Below are positions 22,416-29,678 of a DNA stretch of 31,749 nt, piece after piece; position 1 is the stretch's first letter; each line of letters starts with the position of its first letter. Source of the DNA: an uncultured Collinsella sp. (lineage in GTDB: Bacteria > Actinomycetota > Coriobacteriia > Coriobacteriales > Coriobacteriaceae); assembly GCA_900545665.1 (NCBI GenBank), contig UQZU01000026.1:1-31749 (forward strand), given 5' to 3'. The notes beneath the pieces were generated by a model. The model was not told the DNA's origin and did no database searches. It saw only the letters and a program-made list of their open reading frames with translations. The translations under genes were made by a program, and so were the position numbers.

Positions 22416-22458
22416 TCTAAAAGAAGCGAGCCCGCATCCCTGGGGAACACGGGCTCGC
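22416..22458 (-). terminator. Terminator of tRNA-Leu(TAA)
   Basis: On the minus strand GCGAGCCCG pairs with CGGGCTCGC (22458-22450 and 22434-22426), nine perfect pairs, followed by TTCTTTTAG. It lies 11 bases past the encoded CCA. Confidence 0.85.
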
Positions 22459-22469
22459 AAGCAATCACA

Positions 22470-22554
22470 TGGTAGGGGCGGTGGGACTCGAACCCACAAT
22501 CCTTGCGGCGAGAGATTTTAAGTCTCCTGCGTATGCCAATTCCGCCACGCCCCC
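22470..22554 (-). tRNA. tRNA-Leu, anticodon TAA
   Basis: On the minus strand the 85-base gene folds as a class II tRNA: acceptor GGGGGCG / CGCCCCT with discriminator A, D-arm with AATTGG, anticodon stem GGAGA/TCTC(T) with loop CTTAAAA (anticodon TAA), a long variable arm (CGCCGCAAGGAT) and T-arm GTGGGTTCGAGTCCCAC. The CCA end is encoded (22472-22470). It reads UUA codons, rare in this GC-rich genome. Its 3' end is duplicated nearby. Confidence 0.97.
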
Positions 22555-22585
22555 GTGAGACTAGAAGTCTAGCACAAGCCGTCCG

Positions 22586-23209
22586 TTACGCGTTGACGGC
22601 CATCGAGTGTTGGCCCGACTTCTCCAGGAACTCTTGGAACTTTGCCTCGTCGCCCTTGTTTTGATACTGCAGGGCCAGCAGGTACTCCAGTCGGCAGCGC
22701 TTGACCGGGTCGTCGCCGACATCCTCGAGCATGCGCTCCAGCTCGGGAATGTCGTTGTGGCGCTTGAGGATCATCGTGTCGTACATCAGTTGGCATTCGT
22801 GCGCGACTGCCTCGGCCTGACCGCCCTCAAAGCCCTTGATCTCGTGCAACAGCTCTTTGGACTTTTTGCGGTCCTCCTGGCCAACATAGTAGTTAAAGGC
22901 TTTGATCACCAGGTCGACGCGCTGCATCTTGGGGAGGTTGAGCCCCAGCAGCAGATCGAACATCTCGCTGGCACGCTCGTGGTCCTCGCGCAGCAGATAG
23001 GAGTTCAGGCGCAGGTAGTCGCGGTTGTAGCGTGGGTACAGCATGCTGGTGAGTTTGCCGTCGAGCAAACGATCGAACTCGTCCCACTGCTTGGCGGCCA
23101 TCAATTGCTGCAGGCGTTTAAACGTGGTGCGTTTTTTGACGCTAAAGAACACCGACACGGCGATGCAGATGATAACGACGGCGGTCCAGAGGGTGCGGGA
23201 ATCGGGCAT
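22586..23209 (-). CDS. Membrane-anchored TPR-like protein of unknown function
   Basis: I do not recognise a named family. The 207-residue product has one N-terminal membrane helix (about 8-24, 'LWTAVVIICIAVSVFFSV') followed by a basic stretch ('KKRTTFKRLQ'), so the rest is likely cytoplasmic. Residues ~30-200 are helical with repeating hairpins such as 'AAKQWDEFDRLLDGKL', 'REDHERASEMFDLLLGLNL' and 'LLALQYQNKGDEAKFQEFLE', a pattern like tetratricopeptide repeats and suggestive of protein-protein interaction. RBS AAGGACC precedes the ATG. It stands alone, 32 bp upstream (in its own direction) of tRNA-Leu and divergent from the PTS gene. Confidence 0.75.
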   Translation of the reverse strand: MPDSRTLWTAVVIICIAVSVFFSVKKRTTFKRLQQLMAAKQWDEFDRLLDGKLTSMLYPRYNRDYLRLNSYLLREDHERASEMFDLLLGLNLPKMQRVDLVIKAFNYYVGQEDRKKSKELLHEIKGFEGGQAEAVAHECQLMYDTMILKRHNDIPELERMLEDVGDDPVKRCRLEYLLALQYQNKGDEAKFQEFLEKSGQHSMAVNA

Positions 23210-23372
23210 ATTAGGGTCCTTAGTCGCTCATAAAGCGAGCGGTATGACAACACGTACTAGATGTATTATACGCAGCGCACAAGCAAACTGGCATAAAAGC
23301 TCATCGAGGCCGAGTGCCATCGCTCGCTGCGGTACACTTACCTAAAGTAAACCATGAAGGGAGACATTACCT

Positions 23373-23660
23373 ATGAAGAAGATCGTTTTGGCTTGCGGTG
23401 CTGGCGCTGCTACTTCCACGCTCGTTGCCCAGAAGGTCGCTACTCTGCTCGACGCCAACGGTTATGCCGACAAGTACGAGATCGTGCAGTGCGCCATCTC
23501 CGAGGCCAAGGATTACTGCGACGAGGGCGCTGACCTGCTGATCGCCACCACCGTTGCCCCCGAGGGCCTCACCTGCCCGTACGTGAGTGGCGTGCCCTTC
23601 ATGACCGGCATGAACCGCGTTGCCGCCGAGAAGGCCGTTCTCGACGTCATGGCTCAGTAG
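23373..23660 (+). CDS. Orphan PTS IIB protein, galactitol/lactose-type fold
   Basis: This 95-residue protein begins 'KKIVLACGAGAATSTLVAQK', the P-loop of the GatB-like PTS IIB family with the phosphorylatable Cys at position 8. 'CAISEAKDYCDEGADLLIATT' and 'GVPFMTGMN' complete the small alpha/beta fold. IIB domains carry phosphate from IIA to sugar during uptake. No IIA, IIC or sugar-metabolic gene is adjacent; the only neighbour is the VOC-fold gene 11 bp later. It may serve a distant IIC, or have become a regulatory phospho-carrier. RBS AAGGGAG precedes the ATG; TACACT at 23334-23339 is a possible -10. Confidence 0.87.
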   Translation: MKKIVLACGAGAATSTLVAQKVATLLDANGYADKYEIVQCAISEAKDYCDEGADLLIATTVAPEGLTCPYVSGVPFMTGMNRVAAEKAVLDVMAQ

Positions 23661-23671
23661 GCGCTGACTGC

Positions 23672-24046
23672 ATGAGTGAGCAGAACGCCAACCCGGTAGA
23701 GCTCTTTGGTATGCGCGTTGCCCATGTGGGCATTAACGCCACCGACCCGGCAGACGCCCTGGAGATCGCGGAGCTGTTCTCGACGATGATGGGCCTGCCC
23801 GTCACCGAGACCCCGGTTTCGTACTTTAACGATTCGCTGGTCGAGATCATGAAGCAGAACGGTCGTGGCACCAAGGGCCACATCGGCTTTGCCGTTAACG
23901 ACATCGATGCAGCTGAGAAGTGGTTTGCCGAGCGCGGGCTCGAGGTCAACGAAGAGTCGCGCGCGCTGCTGCCCGACGGTGGTACCAAGCTCGTGTACTT
24001 TAAGCGCGAGTTCGCCGGTTTCGCCGTGCACCTGTGCCGCGAATAG
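23672..24046 (+). CDS. VOC (glyoxalase/bleomycin-resistance fold) protein
   Basis: This 124-residue protein has the paired beta-alpha-beta-beta-beta pattern of the vicinal-oxygen-chelate fold. 'MRVAHVGINATDPADALEIA' opens the first module, with His at the usual metal position, and 'GHIGFAVNDIDAAEKWFAERG' the second with another His. 'LVEIMKQNG' could supply a Glu ligand and 'FAVHLCRE' ends the last strand. Members are lyases, isomerases, dioxygenases or binding proteins; the substrate here is unknown. It starts 11 bp after the PTS IIB stop and ends in a strong terminator, so the two genes form a small operon and may share a sugar-derived ligand. Confidence 0.8.
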   Translation: MSEQNANPVELFGMRVAHVGINATDPADALEIAELFSTMMGLPVTETPVSYFNDSLVEIMKQNGRGTKGHIGFAVNDIDAAEKWFAERGLEVNEESRALLPDGGTKLVYFKREFAGFAVHLCRE

Positions 24047-24070
24047 CGCACAAGCTGCCATAGCTAGCAA

Positions 24071-24102
24071 AAAGGGATAGGGCCGCGTGGCCCTATCCCT
24101 TT
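24071..24102. terminator. Bidirectional terminator between the VOC gene and the sensor kinase gene
   Basis: AAAGGGATAGGGCC (24071-24084) and GGCCCTATCCCTTT (24089-24102) form a perfect 14-bp stem around GCGT, with TTATTTAT following on the plus strand and AAAA preceding. It serves both convergent operons. Confidence 0.92.
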
Positions 24103-24121
24103 ATTTATGCCGAGGGGCTTC

Positions 24122-25417
24122 CTACCGCGGCAGGCGAATCGTAAAGCGGCTGCCGACGCCCTCGACTGAGGTCACGCCAATGACACCGCCATGGCTATCG
24201 ACGATCCACTTGGCAATGGCAAGCCCCAGGCCCGAGCCCTGCGCGCCGGCATTGCGTGCGTTGTCGGCGCGGTAGAACCGTTCAAACGCGTGAGCTGCGG
24301 ATTCCTGGTTCATGCCGATGCCCTCGTCCTCAACGCTTATGTCGATTGTGCCCGCGCCCGCATCCGGCGTTATGCCAAATGTGACGGTCGTTCCCGCGTC
24401 CGAATACTTGGCGGCGTTTTGCACGATCACGCGTAGCGCCTGCTTCACGAGTGTCACGTCGACGGGCGCGTCGCAGCGCGAATCGCTGACAAGCGCGGTG
24501 TCGTACGCCAGCCGATACGTGTGCGCGGTATCGATCATCTGCGATTCCTCGCATACCTCGCCGACCAGTGCGGCCAGGTTGGTATCCGCACGCCGCAGGA
24601 CCGTGCGCCCGGCATCGCCGCGTGCCAAAAACAGCAGCTGCTCCACGAGCTCTTGCATGTGCTCGCTTTCGGCCTTGAGGGACGCGATGGATTCTGCCAG
24701 CACGTCCGGGTCGTCTTTGCCCCAGCGATCGAGCATGTTTACGTAACCCTGAATCACCGCGATGGGCGTGCGCAGCTCGTGGCTCGCATCGTTGACAAAG
24801 CGCATCTGTTGCAGTTTGGCCTCTTGCATCTGGCGCAGTAGGCGGTTGAGTGCAACCTCGATGCTTGCCAGGTCGGCGTCGCCGGTAGTGACGCTCGGCG
24901 AGTCGACGCTTGCGCGCTCGATGGCTTGCTCCAGTGTTTCCATCTTGCCGCCGGCGAGTTGCATGCGGCCGAGTTCGTCCACGCGCAGGGCCAGATCGTT
25001 GAGCGGCGCCATGGTGCGGCGCACGCGGCGGGCGCCGCCGAGCATGTTGAGCACGCTGATGACCTGCCAACCCACAACGACAAGGTAGAGAGGCCATAGC
25101 ATGACGAGGTCCTGCGCGAGGGGGAAAGTCTTGGTGGTACGCGCAAGCTCGACGGTATAGGTGAGCGTTGTCAGGTCCCAGCCGGGCGCGGGCGTCAGCG
25201 TCATGCCGCGAACGGTGGCGCTGGGGATCCATCCTGCGGTAAACGCGCCGTTGGGCAGCGTCTGGTTGTATCCATAGACAAGGATCGCCGCCACAATCAC
25301 TACTAGCAGCAGGTCGAGCCAAACGTAGCTCATCAGGCGGCGCCACATATAGCTCCAGTTGATGGCGCGGGCGATGGAGGTGACGCGTTTGGCCTCGGCG
25401 TTACGCGCGGCAGACAT
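24122..25417 (-). CDS. Sensor histidine kinase
   Basis: This 431-residue two-helix membrane kinase has helices at about 31-50 and 103-124 enclosing a small (~50 residues) outer sensor loop. A HAMP-like linker follows, then the dimerisation box 'FVNDASHELRTPIAVIQGYV' with the phospho-accepting His213. The ATPase domain shows 'VIVQNAAKYS' (N box), 'VEDEGIGM' (G1), 'HAFERFYRADNARN' (F) and 'GSGLGLAIAKWIVDSHGG' (G2). It phosphorylates the response regulator encoded just upstream. The ATG at 25417 overlaps the regulator gene by 17 bp, which indicates translational coupling. The signal sensed is not evident from the short outer loop. Confidence 0.92.
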   Translation of the reverse strand: MSAARNAEAKRVTSIARAINWSYMWRRLMSYVWLDLLLVVIVAAILVYGYNQTLPNGAFTAGWIPSATVRGMTLTPAPGWDLTTLTYTVELARTTKTFPLAQDLVMLWPLYLVVVGWQVISVLNMLGGARRVRRTMAPLNDLALRVDELGRMQLAGGKMETLEQAIERASVDSPSVTTGDADLASIEVALNRLLRQMQEAKLQQMRFVNDASHELRTPIAVIQGYVNMLDRWGKDDPDVLAESIASLKAESEHMQELVEQLLFLARGDAGRTVLRRADTNLAALVGEVCEESQMIDTAHTYRLAYDTALVSDSRCDAPVDVTLVKQALRVIVQNAAKYSDAGTTVTFGITPDAGAGTIDISVEDEGIGMNQESAAHAFERFYRADNARNAGAQGSGLGLAIAKWIVDSHGGVIGVTSVEGVGSRFTIRLPR

Positions 25418-26180
25418 AGCCCACCCCGCGCACGGTCTGGATGATGCGGGCGCCGCCGGCGTCCTCGATCTTGGCGCGTAGATGCGCGATGTGCACGTCG
25501 ACGTTGTTGGTGTCGCCCATGTATTCGTAGCCCAGCGCTTCGTGCGCGATGCGTTCGCGCGTGAGCACGGTCTCGGCATGCGCCATAAGCAGGGCGAGGA
25601 CATCGAACTCGCGGGCCGTGAGCGCAATGGGCGAGCCGCCGACCGTGACTTCGCGGCGGTCGGGGTCGAGCGCAACCGAGCCCACGGCGAGCGTGGCGGG
25701 GGAGAGCGAGGCGGAAACCTGGGTCGAGTCACTGACCGGGGGCATCGCAGTGGCGCCGACACCCGTGCCGCCTGCCGCGCCCGTCCCGATGCCGCCAACG
25801 CCCGAAGCCGCCCGCACGGCCTCCGAGCGCTTCAACGCCACGCGGATCCGTGCGAACAGCTCCTCAATCGCAAACGGCTTGGTCAGGTAATCGTCGGCGC
25901 CGGCATCGAGCCCGGCCACCTTGTCCATCACGGCATCGCGCGCGGTGACCATGATCACCGGTACATCCTTGTGCTTGCGGACGCGCCGCAGGACCTCCAT
26001 GCCGTTGAGCTGCGGCAACAGCACATCGAGCAGAATAAGATCGTAGTTGCGCTCCAGCGCCAGGTCCACGGCGGTGCGGCCGTCGGCGGCGTGCTCCACC
26101 TGGTAGCCCTCGTGCTCCAGCTCGAGCGTCACAAAGCGGGCGATTTTCTCCTCGTCCTCTACGATCAGGATCCGTGCCAT
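25401..26180 (-). CDS. OmpR/PhoB-family response regulator with an extended linker
   Basis: This 259-residue DNA-binding regulator has a receiver domain (1-~115) with acidic pocket 'VEDEE', phospho-acceptor Asp52 in 'LILLDVLLPQLNG', Thr79 and Lys101 ('DYLTKPF'). A winged-helix domain (~165-259) includes 'LTAREFDVLALLMAHAETVL', 'DTNNVDVHIAHLRAKIED' and 'IQTVRGVGYVCRA'. Between them lies an unusually long (~45 residues) Gly/Ala/Thr/Ser-rich linker ('GVGGIGTGAAGGTGVGA'), where most OmpR regulators have 10-20 residues. It sits 18 bp after the DUF4342 gene and overlaps the kinase gene, forming one operon. Confidence 0.94.
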   Translation of the reverse strand: MARILIVEDEEKIARFVTLELEHEGYQVEHAADGRTAVDLALERNYDLILLDVLLPQLNGMEVLRRVRKHKDVPVIMVTARDAVMDKVAGLDAGADDYLTKPFAIEELFARIRVALKRSEAVRAASGVGGIGTGAAGGTGVGATAMPPVSDSTQVSASLSPATLAVGSVALDPDRREVTVGGSPIALTAREFDVLALLMAHAETVLTRERIAHEALGYEYMGDTNNVDVHIAHLRAKIEDAGGARIIQTVRGVGYVCRA

Positions 26181-26198
26181 GCGTGCCCCCGTCTGCGA

Positions 26199-26741
26199 TT
26201 ACTTGTCGTCGTTGAGATTTTGCTTGATGTCGTCCGCGGCATCGGCAGCGTGATTCATAAGGTTGTTGATGCTGCCGGGTACGTCGCCGTCGCTATCGAT
26301 GCGGTAGCGCATGCCAAAGAACAGGCCAATCAGCATCAGCCATATCGTGGCGCCCCAGGCAAACAGCGCGACGATGGGGATCAGGATGGGAATGTTGAGG
26401 ATGATCGCGTCGCGGCGCGTGGCGATAAACTTGGTGTCCAGGCTCAGGCGGAAGAGCTTTTTGAGGTACTCCCACACGCTGTCCATCTTCTTGGAGAAGT
26501 CGGTCTTTTCGCTCGACTTCTCGTAGGCGGCCTGCGCGGCGACCATCTCGGCTGAGGGCTCATCGACTGGCGCGGACTCGGTGGCGGCGTGCGCCGACGT
26601 GGTCTGGGTCTTGCCCTGCGACTCGAGCCAAATGATGGCATCCAAGACGTTGCCGTCGGCGGCGTCGAGCGCGGCCTTGGCATCGGTGTAGCTCACGTTG
26701 CACTTGGTGCGGATGGTTTCAACTTTTTCGAGGTCGTCCAT
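26199..26741 (-). CDS. DUF4342 protein with N-terminal UBA-like domain
   Basis: This 180-residue protein starts with a UBA/TS-N-like three-helix domain (~1-45, 'KVETIRTKCNVSYTDAKAAL' and 'DGNVLDAIIWLESQGK'). A Ser/Ala/Glu linker and an amphipathic region lead to the DUF4342 core, with 'TRRDAIILNIPILIPIVALF' running into one or two membrane helices (about 122-150) and a short hydrophilic tail. Its function is unknown. The UBA-like domain is of the kind that binds nascent or exposed helices in EF-Ts; that link is inference. It is first gene of the operon with the two-component system, so it may be a sensor accessory or simply co-regulated. Confidence 0.82.
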   Translation of the reverse strand: MDDLEKVETIRTKCNVSYTDAKAALDAADGNVLDAIIWLESQGKTQTTSAHAATESAPVDEPSAEMVAAQAAYEKSSEKTDFSKKMDSVWEYLKKLFRLSLDTKFIATRRDAIILNIPILIPIVALFAWGATIWLMLIGLFFGMRYRIDSDGDVPGSINNLMNHAADAADDIKQNLNDDK

Positions 26742-27093
26742 GACCTGTCCTTTCGTTCGATGGGCGCGACGCCGGATGATCTACCCGGGCGCGAGCGTTG
26801 CGTTCGGCGGCCTGCGTGGCGCCGCCCCGCCCTTGGTCGAACTCTATAGTGCAGGTTATAGATTAAGCGATTCTTGAGCTAAGATTAATGTTGGATGAGT
26901 TTTTGCGCGGCGGTGGGGAAGTATTAGACCTCGATAGCGGGGGATGGGGTGCCGGTGCAAAACGGCGTCAAAGGTTGGTCGAGCAGGCGGTTTCTCCATT
27001 GATGTCCGCACAGCATGTGACACTTACCCTGCCGCCCCGCTCTGCCGCGGCGGCATGCGTCTGAACAACGACCCTCTAAGGAGTTCGATACCG
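26742..27093. other. 352-bp divergent intergenic region
   Basis: It separates the DUF4342 operon (minus) from the small membrane protein (plus). An A/T-rich patch at 26841-26895 with CTATAG, GGTTATAG and TTAAGC/TGAGCTAAG stretches is the likely promoter region for the minus operon (TATAGA at 26847-26842 as -10). I found no convincing -35. Beyond 26900 it is GC-rich with no repeat, RNA or coding signal that I can support. Confidence 0.4.
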
Positions 27094-27369
27094 ATGAGTG
27101 ACAACGCAAAGCATCTCGCAAAGAAGTGCGTAAAGGACGCGGGGCCGTGCCTCGCGCTGTGCGTAGCCGGCGCAGCGGTCGCGCTGCTGGCTGTTCTGGG
27201 GCCGTTCGACGTGCTCCGAAGTGCCAGCTTTCTGCATGTTTGCATGGCTCTTGCCGGCGCCACGATGACCGGCGGCGTGCTCGATCTGATCTTTTGGGTG
27301 TTTGACCCGTTTGGATGGAAGAGCGAGGGTAGGTCCCAAAGGATGGAAGGGCTGGAACGGTTGACTTAG
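27094..27369 (+). CDS. Small two-helix membrane protein, unknown function
   Basis: This 91-residue protein has a basic N-terminus and two hydrophobic segments (about 17-36, 'PCLALCVAGAAVALLAVLGP', and 46-68, 'FLHVCMALAGATMTGGVLDL'), then a hydrophilic Arg/Glu tail. The ATG at 27094 has AAGGAG at good spacing and is preferred over the longer in-frame start at 26944, which lacks an RBS and would run through untypical sequence. I do not recognise the family. The next gene starts 48 bp later in the same direction. Confidence 0.65.
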   Translation: MSDNAKHLAKKCVKDAGPCLALCVAGAAVALLAVLGPFDVLRSASFLHVCMALAGATMTGGVLDLIFWVFDPFGWKSEGRSQRMEGLERLT

Positions 27370-27417
27370 TGATCGTGCAGAATGTGGGCTAGCGACTTAC
27401 AGGGAAGTGGTGATCCG

Positions 27418-28143
27418 ATGACGGTCTATGTGACGGGCGATATTCACGGCGGCGTCGACATGCAAAAGCTTCGCGACTGGGATCTTGGGGATGGTCTGAC
27501 AAGTGACGACTATCTCATCATTGCGGGCGACTTTGGCTTTCCGTGGGATTTCTCTGCCGAGGAATGTGCCGACATCGCCTGGCTGGAGTCGCGCCCCTAT
27601 ACCGTGCTGTTTGTCGACGGCAACCACGAGCGTTTCGATCACTGGTCGGAGCGCCCCATGGAGCTGTGGCACGGCGGCCTGACGCAGCGTCTGTCGGACA
27701 CCTCGCCCATCCGACGCCTGACGCGCGGTGAGGTTTTTGAGCTCGACGGCTCAACGATCTTTACCATGGGCGGCGCCACGAGCGTGGATAAGGAATACCG
27801 CATTCCGTATTCCAGCTGGTGGCCGCAGGAGCTGCCGGACGAGCGCAACTTTGAGGAGGCGCGGGCAAAGCTCGACAGCGTGGGTTGGAAGGTCGACTAT
27901 GCGATCACCCATACCTGCTCCACGCGCATGCTTTCGCTCACGCTTTACCCGGCACCTGGCTGGAATTATCCCGATGTCGATCGACTCACCACGTTTTTCG
28001 ACGAGCTGGAGGACCACCTGGACTACAAGCGCTGGTACTACGGGCATTTTCATCGTGACGCCAACCCAGCCGAGTGCCACACCGTGCTCTACGACTGTAT
28101 TGTCCGCCTGGGCGACGAACTCCAGCCCTGGGATGTCGCGTAG
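27418..28143 (+). CDS. Calcineurin-like metallophosphoesterase
   Basis: This 241-residue protein carries the metal motifs 'VYVTGDIHGG' (D-x-H), 'YLIIAGDFGFPWD' (GD), 'FVDGNHERFDHWS' (GNHE), an 'AITHTCS' strand and 'WYYGHFHRD' (GHxH), so the two-metal site is complete. The long insert between GNHE and the last His motifs and the 'TMGGATSVDKEYR' strand resemble small-protein-phosphatase-like or phage-type phosphoesterases; the substrate is unknown. ATG at 27418 follows GGGAAGTGG; an in-frame ATG at 27382 would add 12 residues with no match to the fold. The gene converges with gluQ, 15 bp apart. Confidence 0.87.
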   Translation: MTVYVTGDIHGGVDMQKLRDWDLGDGLTSDDYLIIAGDFGFPWDFSAEECADIAWLESRPYTVLFVDGNHERFDHWSERPMELWHGGLTQRLSDTSPIRRLTRGEVFELDGSTIFTMGGATSVDKEYRIPYSSWWPQELPDERNFEEARAKLDSVGWKVDYAITHTCSTRMLSLTLYPAPGWNYPDVDRLTTFFDELEDHLDYKRWYYGHFHRDANPAECHTVLYDCIVRLGDELQPWDVA

Positions 28144-28158
28144 GGGCGGGGTGGCTGG

Positions 28159-29169
28159 CTACTCGACCGTTACAGTGATGTTCTCGCGGTGCGCACGGAT
28201 GACGTCCCAGCTAAAGTGCTCGACCAGCTGTTCGGCAGTGCGCGGTGTGGCGTCCGGCGCGATGCCCGTTTGCTCAGCGAGCCAGCCCAGCAGTGCCTCG
28301 GGCGCGCCAAAGCGGGTGCGGAGCTCGCCCAGGTCCAGATCGCGATCGCGCTTGGAAAGGCGGCGGCCGTCCGGCGACATGAGCAGCGGAACGTGCGCGT
28401 AGTGTGGCGTGGGGAGTCCTAGCAGATGCTGCAGGTAGATTTGGCGGGGCGTGGAACCAAGCAGGTCGCATCCGCGTACGATCTCGTTGACGCCCATGGC
28501 AGCGTCGTCGACCACCACGGCTAGCTGATAGGCAAACACGCCGTCGCTGCGGCGCACCAAAAAGTCGCCGCACTCGGTGGCGAGTGCCTCGCATTGGGCT
28601 CCGTACGTGCGGTCAACGAATTCGATCACGTCGTCTGCGAGGTCGTCGACGGTGGGCACGCGCAGGCGTGTGGCCGGGGCGCGCAGGATGCTGCGACGGG
28701 TAACCTCCTCGGCAGAAAGGCCTCGGCAGGCGCCGCGGTAGATGGGCGTGCCGTCGCTCGCGTGCGGTGCGCTCGCAGCGTGGAGCTCGGCGCGCGTGCA
28801 AAAGCAGGGATAGGTGAGGCCGGCGTCTTGTAGCTGGCGCAGGGCGCTTTCGTACAGGTCTAGACGATCGTGCTGATAGTAGGGGCCTTCGTCCCACTCG
28901 AGCCCCAGCCAGGCCAGGTCGTCAATCAGTTGAGCGGCAAGCTCGGGGCGCTTGCAGCGATCGTCCAGGTCCTCGATGCGCAGCACGATACGGCCGCCCT
29001 GGCTGCGGGCCGAAAGCCACGCGCACAGGCAACTGAACACGTTGCCCAGGTGCATGCGGCCCGAGGGCGACGGGGCGAAGCGGCCCACGACGGGCGCGAG
29101 GGCGGGGGCGGGCGGCGTCGCCGGAGCGTCCGCGGCGTGTGTTGCTATGTTGCGTGTGTTGATATCCAT
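28159..29169 (-). CDS. gluQ: Glutamyl-Q tRNA(Asp) synthetase
   Basis: This 336-residue protein is a truncated glutamyl-tRNA synthetase that attaches Glu to the queuosine in the anticodon of tRNA(Asp). It keeps the Rossmann catalytic core: 'GRFAPSPSGRMHLGN' (HIGH class), 'LRIEDLDDRCKRP', the Zn-type Cys region 'YPCFCTRAEL'...'YRGACR', 'YQLAVVVDDAAMGVNEIVRG' and 'LMSPDGRRLSKRDRD' (KMSKS class). It lacks the anticodon-binding domain of GluRS, as expected. An Ala/Pro-rich N-terminal extension of ~28 residues precedes the core, so a GTG just before 'GRFAP' is a possible alternative start. A TATACT box lies only 7 bases upstream of the ATG. Confidence 0.9.
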   Translation of the reverse strand: MDINTRNIATHAADAPATPPAPALAPVVGRFAPSPSGRMHLGNVFSCLCAWLSARSQGGRIVLRIEDLDDRCKRPELAAQLIDDLAWLGLEWDEGPYYQHDRLDLYESALRQLQDAGLTYPCFCTRAELHAASAPHASDGTPIYRGACRGLSAEEVTRRSILRAPATRLRVPTVDDLADDVIEFVDRTYGAQCEALATECGDFLVRRSDGVFAYQLAVVVDDAAMGVNEIVRGCDLLGSTPRQIYLQHLLGLPTPHYAHVPLLMSPDGRRLSKRDRDLDLGELRTRFGAPEALLGWLAEQTGIAPDATPRTAEQLVEHFSWDVIRAHRENITVTVE

Positions 29170-29307
29170 GCGGACGAGTATAGCGCGGGGGCGCGATGGG
29201 GAGGCGTCACGGCGGTTTGCAAGTTGTCGAGGCTTCGCATTGCGTATGGCGGGCCGCGGACTCGGTGCTTTGATTCCTGTCCATCAACTCGGCGCCTTTG
29301 ACGACAG

Positions 29308-29341
29308 AACCCCCGGCAGCTCTTCGCAACTGCCGGGGGTT
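29308..29341. repeat. Strong isolated hairpin in the gluQ / DUF2207 gap
   Basis: AACCCCCGGCAG (29308-29319) and CTGCCGGGGGTT (29330-29341) form a perfect 12-bp stem with a 10-base loop. Neither side has a proper T-run. No gene on either strand ends nearby, so it is not an evident terminator for a present gene. Confidence 0.7.
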
Positions 29342-29678
29342 CCGCGGAAAAGGGGGACATGATCCTCAAGCGAACGGCAAAGGGGCAAACCGTTTTCGCT
29401 CAGCTGCTTTATGCCCCTCGCTCGCCGGCTTAATCGGCTTACGCCGCGGCAACACAAAGCCGCTACACCTGTGACGGAGCTATGAAGTGGTATCTATTGC
29501 CGGAGCGGGCTATGCCAAGGAGTGTTCCAGATTGCCGGCAGATAAGGAATGTCCCCAGGTGCCGGCCGCGGGCGTGACTTTCATCCCGTTTGGCGCTCCG
29601 GTCGCCTAGATGTTCGTCATGCGTACCCGCAAACGTGGGACAATGGCGCTGTTGGTTTTACAGACAAAGGATGTGCCT
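29342..29678. other. Non-coding remainder of the gap upstream of the DUF2207 gene
   Basis: It contains a second imperfect hairpin (GCGAACGG 29370-29377 / CCGTTTTCGC 29390-29399) and a GCCGGCA...TGCCGGC inverted repeat (29534-29566) that holds the 23-bp dispersed repeat. No known riboswitch consensus was recognised. An AAAGGATG RBS for the DUF2207 gene lies at about 29666-29673. Confidence 0.4.
29544..29566 (-). repeat. 23-bp dispersed repeat, second copy
   Basis: Minus-strand copy of the repeat at 20651-20673, 22 of 23 bases the same; here it forms the right part of a GCCGGCA/TGCCGGC inverted repeat. Confidence 0.6.

Noticed and set aside
21977..22468. 163-residue minus-strand frame across the repeats and the tRNA tail
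   Set aside because: It runs through the tandem repeats, a palindrome and the duplicated tRNA tail and terminator, with no RBS and no domain.
29342..29678. Known riboswitch before the DUF2207 gene
   Set aside because: I could not match it to any riboswitch consensus I know (cobalamin, TPP, SAM, glycine, c-di-GMP).
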